DNA from: Butyrivibrio sp. XPD2002
Lineage (GTDB): Bacteria > Bacillota > Clostridia > Lachnospirales > Lachnospiraceae
Assembly (NCBI RefSeq): GCF_000423945.1
Contig: NZ_KE384115.1
Coordinates: 124,001-188,000, forward strand
Direction of reading: 5' to 3'
DNA length: 64,000 nucleotides
Shown in pieces: positions 41,795 through 49,751 of this stretch. The notes below the pieces were generated by a model. The model did no database searches. It saw only the letters and a program-made list of their open reading frames with translations, and was not told the origin of the DNA. Every line of letters begins with the position of its first letter. Positions within the stretch are counted from its first letter, which is position 1. The position numbers and the translations under genes are program-made.

Positions 41795-41983
41795 CTAAAG
41801 CATATTCGATACAACTTTTGCATAATCTTCTCTAAGCATACCGTAAATGTTATAGTCACAATAGACCGAAACCATTTTGCCTTGTCGGATTGTCCCTTCT
41901 TTTATGAAGCCACACCGCTCCAGCACCTTATTCGAAGCAATGTTCCTTACATCGGCACGTCCATTCAGCCGCTCAATTCATTT
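41795..41983 (-). pseudogene. GNAT (RimJ/RimL-like) acetyltransferase remnant
   Basis: On the minus strand the frame reads IERLNGRADVRNIASNKVLE, then RCGFIKEGT and YCDYNIYGMLREDY, and ends at TAG (41797-41795). This is the C-terminal third of a RimJ/RimL-type acetyltransferase (V-R-N-x-x-S-x-x-V-L-E-x-x-G-F). A stop codon lies just upstream in frame. The remainder is missing. Confidence 0.75.
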
Positions 41984-42007
41984 AATCATTTTTAATACTT
42001 TTCCAAT

Positions 42008-43018
42008 CTAACAATAAGGTGTGTGATTTATCAGACATTCAGCGGCGTCTTCAATATTTTCGGGATCCAGATCTTCGCCTTCACGGGCACAACATTCAAA
42101 CTCGTCAACGATATTCTCAATCAGTACCATATCAATGAAAAGTGGAAGATGAGAGAGTTCCTCGTCGGAGACATCGGTTTCACTCCTGTAGCCGGACACT
42201 ACCGTATCAAAATAGCCTTTCATTCCCGCCAGGCGTTTTTCATGATCAGGCTCATTCTGGAACCATCCGGTTCCGTGGATCCAGAGATTGGCCAGGTCGA
42301 ACATGTACCAGCAGTACATACAGTTATCAAAGTCAAATACCGTGATGTCGCCGGTTTTCATATCAATATGATAATTACCGTCGCTGAAATCAAAATGGAC
42401 AAGGCCGTAAACGCTCTCGTTCATAGGAAGAGAGCGGAATTTTTCCAGACGTTCTCTTATAGCTTTCTTTAGCTCGTCATAGGAATCCGGTATTAGTTCA
42501 TCAAGATAGTCCGGGGTGTATTTATCGAAGAATTCTTGTCTTTTATGCTCGGGCTTATAAGTCTTGGAAAACTTGTGAATTGCACCAAGCGCCTTACCGG
42601 TGTTGTATAAATATTCATCAAGCGGGGCCCCTTCTCTATACCTGTAGCCATTATCTGAGATCAGCATTCCTTTTGCATAAGAAAAAAGTATTGCAAAATA
42701 CTCTTTTCCATTCTCAGAAAAAGATTCCACTAGATTTCCGTTAGAAGAGGGTATAACATCCGCCACAGGAGCGCCGGATTTCGCAAGATAATGCACGAAT
42801 TCTGCCTCGGCAAGATAATCTTCCTTTTTTCTATCGCCAAGGATTGAAAGTCTTAATACACATTTGGGAATACTGTCTTTGGTGCAAATGTAAATGAGAT
42901 TACGTCCGCCTTCATGCCCGGGAATCTGGCTTAATTCATATTCATCTAAGCCGTAAATGGTCCTAGGGGACGGGGGTAGTGGTCCATTTTTAAAATTCAT
43001 ATTGTATTTCCTTTTCAA
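42008..43018 (-). CDS. APH-family phosphotransferase with element-derived N-terminus
   Basis: This 336-residue kinase-fold protein carries the catalytic loop YGLVHFDFSDGNYH (H-x-D-x4-N/D type) and metal-binding VFDFDN, with YFAILFSYAKGML as hinge and CVLRLSI as the ATP-anchoring strand. Substrate is unknown. The first 21 codons (MKRKYNMNFKNGPL and following) come from the left end of the RAYT element at 42962-43020, exactly as in the LMW phosphatase at 34137-34790. The true kinase sequence starts near YGLDEYELSQIPGHEGG. The element thus supplies the start codon and probably the promoter and ribosome binding site (AAGGAAATAC on the minus strand before ATG 43018). Confidence 0.8.
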   Translation of the reverse strand: MKRKYNMNFKNGPLPPSPRTIYGLDEYELSQIPGHEGGRNLIYICTKDSIPKCVLRLSILGDRKKEDYLAEAEFVHYLAKSGAPVADVIPSSNGNLVESFSENGKEYFAILFSYAKGMLISDNGYRYREGAPLDEYLYNTGKALGAIHKFSKTYKPEHKRQEFFDKYTPDYLDELIPDSYDELKKAIRERLEKFRSLPMNESVYGLVHFDFSDGNYHIDMKTGDITVFDFDNCMYCWYMFDLANLWIHGTGWFQNEPDHEKRLAGMKGYFDTVVSGYRSETDVSDEELSHLPLFIDMVLIENIVDEFECCAREGEDLDPENIEDAAECLINHTPYC

Positions 43019-43868
43019 AACGTATATAATCCAACAAGTATTTTAAAATCTAAATTTCATTTATAGGAGTAATTATGCCAAGAAAACCCAGAACTGTGAG
43101 TTCGACTGGCATATATCATATCATACTTCGTTCTGTTAATCAGCATATCATCTTTGAAGAAGATTCCGATTATCGAAAATTCCTTTTTGTTTTATCAGAT
43201 TGTGTTAAGAAATATGATGTTCAGATATATGCATATTGTCTCATGGATAACCACATACACCTTTTGATTCATTCCTCGTCTGATGATTTGCCAAGCTTTT
43301 TTCAGAGTCTGGGATCCAGATTTGTCAGGTGGTATAACAGCAAATATTCCCGCAGTGGACATCTTTTTCAAGATCGTTTCTACAGTGTTGTAATTGAAAA
43401 TGACAACGCTTTCTTATCAGTATTAGTCTACATTCATAATAACCCTGTTAAAGCAAACATTATTCGTTACCCTTCAGAATATAGATGGAGCAGTTTTAAT
43501 GCTTATTATGGTGCAAAAGACCCTTTGGTCAATGTTTCATTTGCATACAACATCAGCGGATCAAAAGAGGCGTTGCTCAGATATTTTTCCAGAGAACAGG
43601 ATTCTTCTGAGGATGATTTATTTATGGACGATCATCGTGAAGCTTTACATTTTTATACAGATGAAAAAGCGTTATCAATTTTTAAATTGGTAACGGGGGT
43701 ATCATCCACCTCAGAAGTGATTAGTATTGAGAAAACTAAAAGAAATGAATATGTGCGTAGACTAAGAGCGAAAGGTTTGACTGTAAAACAAGTGGCGAGA
43801 CTAATGGATATTTCTGAAACTACGGTAAAAAGGATATGCAAAATGGACCACTAACCCCGTCCCCTAGG
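42962..43868 (+). mobile_element. Intact IS200-like RAYT element with terminal inverted repeats
   Basis: The 907-bp element is bounded by CCTAGG on both sides. The left end CCTAGGGGACGGGG(G)TAGTGGTCCATTTT (42962-42992) is the inverted complement of the right end AAAATGGACCACTAACCCCGTCCCCTAGG (about 43840-43868), with one mismatch. It encodes one Y1 transposase. Divergent starts lie at its left end: the transposase (plus) and the adjacent kinase (minus). Confidence 0.88.
43075..43854 (+). CDS. REP-associated tyrosine transposase (RAYT, Y1/HUH)
   Basis: This 259-residue protein has a Y1 transposase core. STGIYHIILRSVNQHIIF is the first strand, MDNHIHLLIH carries the HUH pair (H60, H62), SGHLFQDRFYS follows, and FLSVLVYIHNNPVKA carries the catalytic Y119. 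YRWSSFNAYYG is the usual end of the RAYT core. Residues about 215-259 are a helix-turn-helix (GLTVKQVARLMDISETTVKRI) that may read the element ends. RAYTs nick and join single-stranded hairpin ends and are usually domesticated rather than actively hopping. The last codons (M-D-H-stop) are part of the right terminal repeat. AGGAGTAATT precedes the ATG. A truncated relative lies at 34848. Confidence 0.92.
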   Translation: MPRKPRTVSSTGIYHIILRSVNQHIIFEEDSDYRKFLFVLSDCVKKYDVQIYAYCLMDNHIHLLIHSSSDDLPSFFQSLGSRFVRWYNSKYSRSGHLFQDRFYSVVIENDNAFLSVLVYIHNNPVKANIIRYPSEYRWSSFNAYYGAKDPLVNVSFAYNISGSKEALLRYFSREQDSSEDDLFMDDHREALHFYTDEKALSIFKLVTGVSSTSEVISIEKTKRNEYVRRLRAKGLTVKQVARLMDISETTVKRICKMDH

Positions 43869-44691
43869 TCCATTCCTTCACCAGGGCAATTTCCTGAATA
43901 TACCCCTCGTCATCATTAGGCGTCTCCAGGATAAATGGCAGACCTTCGAAAACAGGATGCGTTGCAATTTTCTTCATGGCATCCATGCCTATCATTCCCT
44001 GACCAAGCTTCTCGTGGCGGTCTTTATGGGAACCGCAGTCATTTTTGCTGTCATTAAAATGAACTGCCTTAAGTCGCTCCAGACCAATAACTTTATCGAA
44101 ATGATGCAAAACACCCTCAAGATCATTTACAATATCGTAGCCGGCATCCCAGGTGTGGCAAGTGTCGAAGCACACTCCAAGCTTATCATCTAATTCTACA
44201 AGATCAATGATTTGCCTAAGCTCCTCGAAGCTTCTTCCGACTTCCGATCCTTTTCCGGCCATAGTTTCTAACAGAACAATAGTCTTCATCTCAGGAAAAA
44301 GTGCCTTATTTAAGCCTTCTGCAATCTGTTCGACGCCAACATCAGCACCCTGACCTGTGTGAGAGCCCGGATGAAAATTGTAGTACTGTCCGGGAAGTGC
44401 TTCCATTTTCTCAAGATCTTTTTTCAGCATATCAAGACCATTTGCCCTGGTCTCGGGATTCGCCGAGCAAAGATTCATGGTGTAGCTGGCATGCGCCACA
44501 AGCTTTCCAAATTTCTTTTCTTCAAGAATATCAGCAAGGGCCTTCACGTCAGACGGAATAACATCCTTTGATTTACCGCCTCGTGGATTTCTTGTAAACC
44601 ATGAAAAGGTATTGCCTCCAAAGGAGAGCATCTGACGGCCCATCGCTTCATATCCATTTGTGACTGATAAGTGACAACCAATATATATCAA
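43864..44691 (-). CDS. nfo: Endonuclease IV (AP endonuclease)
   Basis: This 275-residue TIM-barrel protein of the Nfo family has metal-binding motifs: IGCHLSV, LVAHASYTMNL, YNFHPGSH, VLLETMAGKG, GVCFDTCHTWDAGYD, VHFNDSKNDCGSHKDRHEKLGQG and LPFILETPNDDEGY. It cuts DNA 5' to abasic sites and some oxidised bases. The C-terminus is LVKEWT-stop, and the TAG stop is created by the CCTAGG terminus of the RAYT element (43863-43868). The last few native residues are probably replaced or lost. GGAGA precedes ATG 44691 on the minus strand. It is otherwise a complete gene. Confidence 0.92.
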   Translation of the reverse strand: MIYIGCHLSVTNGYEAMGRQMLSFGGNTFSWFTRNPRGGKSKDVIPSDVKALADILEEKKFGKLVAHASYTMNLCSANPETRANGLDMLKKDLEKMEALPGQYYNFHPGSHTGQGADVGVEQIAEGLNKALFPEMKTIVLLETMAGKGSEVGRSFEELRQIIDLVELDDKLGVCFDTCHTWDAGYDIVNDLEGVLHHFDKVIGLERLKAVHFNDSKNDCGSHKDRHEKLGQGMIGMDAMKKIATHPVFEGLPFILETPNDDEGYIQEIALVKEWT

Positions 44692-44738
44692 AATAAAAAT
44701 CTCCTTAGTAGTTTCAAGTGTTTAGTAGGCATTTCAAA

Positions 44739-44905
44739 TTAGCTCAGCCCTTTTCTAAAGCAAATAATTCGATTGGCGAGTATTTCAGCATCCTTAGCAG
44801 TTGCTTTTTTATCATGTATTAAAACCTTCTCAACCTCAGGTTGTAAACTCTCTAAAACTGCGTCATTGCTAGGCGCTTGCCTATATTCTAGAATAATACA
44901 TGTCA
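44739..44905 (-). pseudogene. Unidentified coding remnant
   Basis: On the minus strand a frame without a start reads EYRQAPSNDAVLESLQPEVE, then KVLIHDKKATAKDAEILANR, and stops at 44739. It is protein-like and probably the end of a lost gene. I cannot name a family. Confidence 0.35.
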
Positions 44906-44913
44906 GTAACGAA

Positions 44914-45225
44914 ATGAAGCTTCATTTCTTCAATATAGATCAGAAGCTCCACCGCATTGAAAACATGCTTGATTATGAAAAAGAGCTTACCGATGAGCAG
45001 TTCAGGAATACTGAAGAGTTTTTGATGGAAATAAAGGATACATACGATGAAAATCATCCAAACAGATCCGCAGGTAGAATCTACACCTTTTTAGCGCATC
45101 TCTATCATCACAGAATGACAAGTGCCAGATATGAAGAGGCACTTGATAGATATCACAGAGCTGAAGAAATCTACAAAGCAGATCACAACGAACATGTCTG
45201 CGTAGACCACCTTCATGTTCAGTAA
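44914..45225 (+). CDS. Helical (TPR-like) fragment, 103 aa
   Basis: From ATG 44914 the frame reads MKLHFFNIDQKLHRIENMLD and ends with a TPR-like pair: IYTFLAHLYHHRMTSARYEE followed by ALDRYHRAEEIYKADH. A strong terminator begins 16 nt after the stop, so the end is authentic. No ribosome binding site precedes the ATG, and the upstream DNA codes on the other strand, so this is probably the C-terminal part of a larger tetratricopeptide protein. Function unknown. Confidence 0.45.
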   Translation: MKLHFFNIDQKLHRIENMLDYEKELTDEQFRNTEEFLMEIKDTYDENHPNRSAGRIYTFLAHLYHHRMTSARYEEALDRYHRAEEIYKADHNEHVCVDHLHVQ

Positions 45226-45241
45226 GAAAATAGAATGCTCG

Positions 45242-45287
45242 AAAATCCCATACCTATGACGATAAGTACGGTATGGGATTTTTTTAG
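45242..45287 (+). terminator. Rho-independent terminator
   Basis: AAAATCCCATACC (45242-45254) pairs with GGTATGGGATTTT (45270-45282), followed by TTTAG. A 13-bp perfect stem. Confidence 0.9.
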
Positions 45288-45480
45288 TGTACAGAAAATG
45301 TTTGTGGATAAGGTATGGATTCAACCAGTAGGGTGGATTTTAAGAGAATAGACGTAGCGTAGAGATGCAAAAGTTGACGCAATTACGTTTGTGGTACACC
45401 AATAACCCTTTATACAAGATTTTTGACTGAAAAATCATGAAGGCAGAAAAGCAAAAAGAGATTCCTACGAGGGGACATAT

Positions 45481-45558
45481 ATGAAAAGTTCAGTCAGTCT
45501 TCTGAAAAGAAAACATGCCGGCGTAAAGCAAGATAAAAAAGTAGTCTGTTATCCGTGA
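45481..45558 (+). other. Possible 25-codon ORF with ribosome binding site
   Basis: ATG 45481 follows GAGGGG by 6 nt and opens MKSSVSLLKRKHAGVKQDKK to TGA 45556-45558. It has a good ribosome binding site but no recognisable family. It may be a leader peptide or chance. Confidence 0.25.
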
Positions 45559-45589
45559 AGCGTTACGTCTATACAACACATAATAGTAG

Positions 45590-45720
45590 GACTGGTTGAC
45601 CGGAGCGCTGGATAGCATCCTCTGAACAACCGCCCTGGACAACCGCCACCGCCGCCACCACCTCCACCTAGACATACCAGTATACTTAAACCACCACACC
45701 CTTCTCGACCTACGAAAAAT
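45590..45720. other. C-rich, strand-asymmetric tract with poly-Pro/poly-Gly frames
   Basis: The plus strand is rich in C and poor in G (CCGCCACCGCCGCCACCACC). One plus frame reads RPG-Q-(P)9-RHTS without a start (preceded by TAG); the minus strand frame reads a run of nine Gly then CPGRLFRGC. Either may be a gene remnant. The rest of 45288-45721 shows no other gene. Confidence 0.4.
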
Positions 45721-45721
45721 A

Positions 45722-45740
45722 TTTATCGTAAAACGATAAA
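45722..45740. promoter_or_regulatory. Operator-like dyad
   Basis: TTTATCGT, AAA, ACGATAAA. It ends 6 bp before the -35 box of the following promoter, so it is a candidate site for the HTH protein of this operon. Confidence 0.5.
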
Positions 45741-45746
45741 AACTTA

Positions 45747-45775
45747 TTGACACACGAAAATGACCATGGTATAAA
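45747..45775 (+). promoter_or_regulatory. Sigma-A promoter of the DUF2975 operon
   Basis: TTGACA (45747-45752), 17 bp, TATAAA (45770-45775). Near-consensus. Confidence 0.75.
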
Positions 45776-45861
45776 CTAATTAACATACGAACAACGCATG
45801 CAACCTCGTACGTATGCAAGCACAAACAACACAAACCAAGCAAAGGAGAACACAGCAGACA

Positions 45862-46338
45862 ATGAACGACAAGCTGAACATATGGTTTAAGAGATTCCTG
45901 GACTTTAGTCTGGTAGTAGGAATTCTGATGGAAGTGACGGTTCCTATAGGACTTAGGAAGGCAGTAGACATCACCGTAGCAACTATGGGAGAGACATCAG
46001 AGTATGCAGCTATCCATGAGAACTTCATTTTCGCAGTGGTGTCCATCATGCTGGCAGGAGCATTTGCACTTCTGATTCTGTATGAGCTTCGCAAGATGAT
46101 GATAACAGTGATCAATGATGACTGCTTCATCCAGGAGAATGTCACCAGTCTTTACAGGATGGGGAATTATGCATTTGCCATTGCACTTGTGAAAATCCTC
46201 AGGAACTTCGTTTACTTTACGCCGGCAGCACTTGTCACAGCGGGAGTGTTCCTCTTTGCGGGAGTTTTGAGTAAGGTTCTTGCGAAGGTTTTTGACAAGG
46301 CAGTCAGATATAAAGAAGAAAACGATCTCACGATCTAA
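45862..46338 (+). CDS. DUF2975-like membrane protein
   Basis: This 158-residue protein has four hydrophobic segments (about 10-30, 50-72, 95-115 and 120-140) in the layout of DUF2975 proteins. FRRFLDF-like start, LLILYELRKMM and CFIQENVTSLYRMGNYAFAIALVKI fit that family, where a D/N-P-F-x-x-x-N-x-x-x-L-R-x-I-G-like segment is typical. DUF2975 proteins are regularly followed by a small YozG-type HTH protein, as here (gap 19 nt). Function unknown; probably membrane sensing linked to the regulator. AAAGGAG lies 14 nt before ATG 45862; an upstream in-frame ATG (45814) has no site. Confidence 0.7.
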   Translation: MNDKLNIWFKRFLDFSLVVGILMEVTVPIGLRKAVDITVATMGETSEYAAIHENFIFAVVSIMLAGAFALLILYELRKMMITVINDDCFIQENVTSLYRMGNYAFAIALVKILRNFVYFTPAALVTAGVFLFAGVLSKVLAKVFDKAVRYKEENDLTI

Positions 46339-46357
46339 GATGTAAGCGGAGGAAAAG

Positions 46358-46573
46358 ATGGCAATCATTGTAAATCTGGATGTAATGATGGCGAAGCGGA
46401 AGATTGGTCTTACCGAGCTTGCAGGGAAGGTTGATATCACGCTTGCCAACTTATCTATATTGAAAAACAACAAAGCCAAGGCGGTCCGTCTTCAGACGCT
46501 GGATGCGATATGCAGAGAGCTGGACTGCCAGCCGGGAGACATACTCGAATATGTACCCGATGAAGAAATCTAA
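46358..46573 (+). CDS. YozG-like small HTH (Cro/XRE) regulator
   Basis: This 71-residue protein is a single HTH: MAIIVNLDVMMAKRKIGLTELAGKVDITLANLSILKNNKAKAVRLQTLDAICRELDCQPGDILEY matches YozG-type XRE regulators (the C-Q-P-G-D-I/L-L/F-E-Y end is characteristic). GGAGGAAA 8 nt before ATG fixes the start. It sits between its usual partner DUF2975 and a DUF4173 protein and may bind the TTTATCGT/ACGATAAA dyad upstream (inference). Confidence 0.88.
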   Translation: MAIIVNLDVMMAKRKIGLTELAGKVDITLANLSILKNNKAKAVRLQTLDAICRELDCQPGDILEYVPDEEI

Positions 46574-46585
46574 TGAGGGAACGGT

Positions 46586-48250
46586 ATGGAAAACCAGTAC
46601 ACAGGAGGGAATGGTATGGAAAACCAATACACAACTGAAAACAACAATAACAATACTTTTAATAATAATCAGTACAATGGCTCCAATCTTGCTGTAGATG
46701 AGGAGATGGCTGCCAGAGTTAATACATATTTTTCCGGGGATAAGGATGCACAAAAGGTTTCCAAAGCGGATGCAAAGTCCTTTAGAAAATACGGACTTAT
46801 AACAGTAATCTATGCAGTTTGGCATACATTTTGCCTATATAAGAATTCATCAGGAATAACATATCCCTTCTACATGCTCGGAACGATTCTCCTGATTGCA
46901 TGGGCAAGAAGAAAAGATGGACTGTCCATTTTAAAGGACAGAAGTGGGAAGAGCGCTTTGAACATTTTTTACATTATTTCGTTAATGCTTCTTTCAGTAT
47001 CAAAGTGCGTGACTGCAAACGATAGCCTGCTTTGGCTTGACGGACTTGCAATAAGCCTTCTGATGATCAGCTTCCTGGTGCATATGTATGTTGATACAAG
47101 AGAGTGGGATGTAATAGGATGGTTTATCGGAATAATGATGACTGCACTTAAGCCCATAATTCATCTTCCGGATCCTGTTAATGATTTTGCAGGCTGGCTT
47201 AAGAGCCGCAGCAAAAATATGAGCAGCGAGAAAAAGAACAATCTCTTTGCTGTAGCCGCAGGTCTTTGCATAGCCCTTCCGATGCTGTTTGTAGTTATGG
47301 TGCTTCTTGCTTCAGCAGATGCGGTTTTCTCAAAGACCATCGAGAATACCTTCAATTTCATTTATGAATTTGATTACATCTGGGATCTCATTTGCATCGC
47401 ATTTATGATAGTTTGGTCAATATGGCTTTTCTACACAGTAATTAAGGGCCTTTATACCAAGGGTGTGGAAATCGGAAGCGGCAAAAACGCTGGCCTTAAC
47501 CCCATCATCGCGATAACCTTTACAAGTCTTCTTAGCATTGTATATCTGTTCTTTAGTGTGATCCAGATATTTGGACTTTTCATGGGGAAGATGACTCTGC
47601 CTGAAAACTATACCTATGCTGAGTATGCTCACGAGGGCTTCTATCAGCTCCTTGCAGTCAGCATCATGAACCTTGCGCTTGTGACCTTGTGTCAGCGTCT
47701 TTTCAAGGAAAATATCGTGCTTAAGGTTCTGCTTATGGTAGTAGGTGCGTGCACCTATATTATGATCGCCTCCAGTGCCTTCAGAATGATCATGTACATC
47801 GGAGCTTACCACCTGACATTCCTCAGAGTATTCGTGCTCTGGTTCCTGGTTGTGATCTCACTGTGGCTGGCATATTTGCTTGTGAGCCTTATTTATGAAA
47901 AGACTCCGGTATTTAATCTTTGCATGACAACAGTTACGGTTATGTACCTGATTTTCGCTTTTGCTAATCCGGATTATCATATTGCAAAGTATGATATTGC
48001 ACATGCAGGAGTTATGGAGAAAACCGAGATCGGAGACCGCTACGAATATACAGTCTCAATGAGAAATTATCTTACACATGAGATATCTGAGGACGCAGTT
48101 CCTGCCTATGTGGGACATGAAGAGCTTCTTATGGGCTATGATCCTCACTATGAGATGGATCCGTATTCCGAGGAGTACAAAGAGATACGAAAGTTTAATT
48201 TCTCAAGAAACAGAGCAAGCAAGCTGGTAAGAGCAGCTAAGGGTTATTAA
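46586..48250 (+). CDS. DUF4173 multi-pass membrane protein
   Basis: This 554-residue protein has an Asn/Gln-rich cytoplasmic head (about 1-60) and then about 11-12 hydrophobic segments. KSLRKYG-like KADAKSFRKYGLITVIYAVW, DREWDVIGWFIGIMM and the block FLRVFVLWFLVVISLWLAYLLVSLIYEKTP match DUF4173 proteins, a family of unknown role often next to DUF2975/HTH genes. The C-terminal 90 residues are soluble. Two near-identical 27-30 bp copies of the start region (GGTATGGAAAACCA) give two in-frame ATGs, 46586 and 46616, each with its own purine-rich site (GAGGGA and AGGAGGGA); the second is the stronger. Confidence 0.8.
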   Translation: MENQYTGGNGMENQYTTENNNNNTFNNNQYNGSNLAVDEEMAARVNTYFSGDKDAQKVSKADAKSFRKYGLITVIYAVWHTFCLYKNSSGITYPFYMLGTILLIAWARRKDGLSILKDRSGKSALNIFYIISLMLLSVSKCVTANDSLLWLDGLAISLLMISFLVHMYVDTREWDVIGWFIGIMMTALKPIIHLPDPVNDFAGWLKSRSKNMSSEKKNNLFAVAAGLCIALPMLFVVMVLLASADAVFSKTIENTFNFIYEFDYIWDLICIAFMIVWSIWLFYTVIKGLYTKGVEIGSGKNAGLNPIIAITFTSLLSIVYLFFSVIQIFGLFMGKMTLPENYTYAEYAHEGFYQLLAVSIMNLALVTLCQRLFKENIVLKVLLMVVGACTYIMIASSAFRMIMYIGAYHLTFLRVFVLWFLVVISLWLAYLLVSLIYEKTPVFNLCMTTVTVMYLIFAFANPDYHIAKYDIAHAGVMEKTEIGDRYEYTVSMRNYLTHEISEDAVPAYVGHEELLMGYDPHYEMDPYSEEYKEIRKFNFSRNRASKLVRAAKGY

Positions 48251-48385
48251 GAATTATTATTAGAAAAACAGGACAAAACATTAATAAAAATACGGATGGA
48301 ATCCTGAAAAGCAGGGTACCATCCGTATTTTGTTGAAGTTTTAATCAGATTTTTACAAGGCTCTGCCCAGCCTCATAAAACCATC

Positions 48386-48760
48386 TTAAATATCAGCCTT
48401 CCAGAGACCATGAAGGTTGCAGAACTCATAAGCTGCAATAGCCTTCTCGCCATCAGCAAGAACGAACTCAGCTACAGGCTTGTCTGAAGGAGTGAGGTTC
48501 TTCTGCATGAAGCCCTTATCTGTTACAAGCCAGATGTACTGAATGTAATGGTTGTCCATCATGGGATGCTCAACTTCGCCAACCTTTACGGTTACCTTGT
48601 TGCCACTTACTTCAACAACGGGAACATGCTTTTCATGAGCGCCGTCAGATGTTCCGGGTGCGAGAGAAGTCATGGGATCGCCACAGCAAACCGGTGTGCA
48701 GGCTGCATCATTGATCTTTATTACCATACTACCGCATTTTTCACACTTGAAAATATTCAT
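48386..48760 (-). CDS. Desulfoferrodoxin / superoxide reductase
   Basis: This 124-residue protein begins MNIFKCEKCGSMVIKI with AAGGAGG 6 nt upstream (a longer frame to 48814 lacks a site). The N-terminal desulforedoxin-like site is C-E-K-C...C-C. The catalytic centre II ligands are visible as E-K-H-V-P, E-H-P-M-x-x-x-H and C-N-L-H-G-L-W at the C-terminus. The enzyme reduces superoxide to peroxide without making oxygen, using rubredoxin or rubrerythrin as electron donor. It lies 53 nt after the rubrerythrin gene on the same strand, so the two form a peroxide/superoxide defence operon of an anaerobe. Confidence 0.92.
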   Translation of the reverse strand: MNIFKCEKCGSMVIKINDAACTPVCCGDPMTSLAPGTSDGAHEKHVPVVEVSGNKVTVKVGEVEHPMMDNHYIQYIWLVTDKGFMQKNLTPSDKPVAEFVLADGEKAIAAYEFCNLHGLWKADI

Positions 48761-48813
48761 AAAAAACCTCCTTGATAATATATATTCGCCCCTGAAAATG
48801 GGGGAATGGTACA

Positions 48814-49377
48814 TTAGTAGTTCTCAGCCTTTAACTGGAAGTATGCCTGAGGGTGGTTACATACAGGGCAAACCTCCGGAGCGGAAGGACCGATAACGAT
48901 GTGACCGCAGTTTCCGCATTGCCAGATAGCATCGCCATCTCTTGAGAAAACGATCTTATCCTCGATATTCTTAAGAAGCTTTCTGTAGCGCTCCTCATGC
49001 TCTTTCTCTATTGCAGCAACACCTTCGAAGAGCTCGGCGATTTCATCAAAGCCCTCCTCGCGGGCTGTCTTTGCAAAGGAAGGATACATTTCTTTCCATT
49101 CGTATTCTTCACCTTCAGCAGCTTCCTTCAGATTCTCGATTGTGCTGCCGATTCCTGTGAGAATCTTATACCAGATCTCGGCGTGTTCCTTCTCGTTTGC
49201 AGCGGTCTCTGCGAAGATATTGGATATCTGAACAAAACCGTCCTTTTTAGCCTTGGATGCAAAGAAAGTGTATTTGTTTCTCGCCATTGATTCTCCTGCG
49301 AATGCCTCCTGCAGGTTCTTCTCGGTCTGAGTCCCCTTTAAATCTTCAGCTCTGCATCTCCATTTGTTTTCTGCCAT
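48814..49377 (-). CDS. Rubrerythrin
   Basis: This 187-residue protein starts [20 protein letters not shown] with AAGGAG 9 nt upstream. Residues 10-145 are a ferritin-like four-helix domain with the di-iron pattern (E in [15 protein letters not shown]-x-x-H in [12 protein letters not shown] in ASEE-like segments and [15 protein letters not shown]). Residues 150-185 are a rubredoxin domain ([10 protein letters not shown]...[11 protein letters not shown]). It reduces hydrogen peroxide with NAD(P)H-derived electrons. It is the first gene of the unit with desulfoferrodoxin and is divergent from leuA; the 374-bp gap holds both promoters, with no clear PerR box. Confidence 0.93.
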   Translation of the reverse strand: MAENKWRCRAEDLKGTQTEKNLQEAFAGESMARNKYTFFASKAKKDGFVQISNIFAETAANEKEHAEIWYKILTGIGSTIENLKEAAEGEEYEWKEMYPSFAKTAREEGFDEIAELFEGVAAIEKEHEERYRKLLKNIEDKIVFSRDGDAIWQCGNCGHIVIGPSAPEVCPVCNHPQAYFQLKAENY

Positions 49378-49751
49378 TATGCCCATCTCCTTCCTGTAAA
49401 TAAGCTCACGTTGTGTTTTGTACAATTATTTTATGCAATTGTCATCTGCATATAATTCTAGCACAAACGGTATGGAAAAGTTATTAGATATTTATTAAAT
49501 TTTCGCACGTAATTTCGTATCTTTGAAGACTGTCAGATAATACGGCATTAAAATAAATCAATAAAACTGATTAAATCTGTCACTATAAAAAAATATTGGA
49601 AGTGCTAATATAAAAATCATCAATATTCGTTGATGAAATTTATTTTTATGCCGATATCAATAGGGAATACGATTAATTCCGCTACGAATCAATATGGCTA
49701 ATATAATAAATCGACTGAAAATACTGAATATTCATGATTAGGAGGAGTATT

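Noticed and set aside
42023-42472. Plus-strand 149-codon ORF
   Set aside because: It is the shadow of the minus-strand kinase, whose catalytic motifs are clear.
44773-44913. N-terminal 47 codons of the frame ending at 45225
   Set aside because: The opposite strand looks more protein-like here and no ribosome binding site supports the early start; only the part from 44914 is kept.
48548-49290. Plus-strand ORFs opposite desulfoferrodoxin and rubrerythrin
   Set aside because: The minus-strand genes have strong ribosome binding sites and metal-binding motifs.
49430-49750. T-box or leucine attenuator in front of leuA
   Set aside because: No T-box consensus, no leucine-rich leader peptide and no terminator/antiterminator pair were found.
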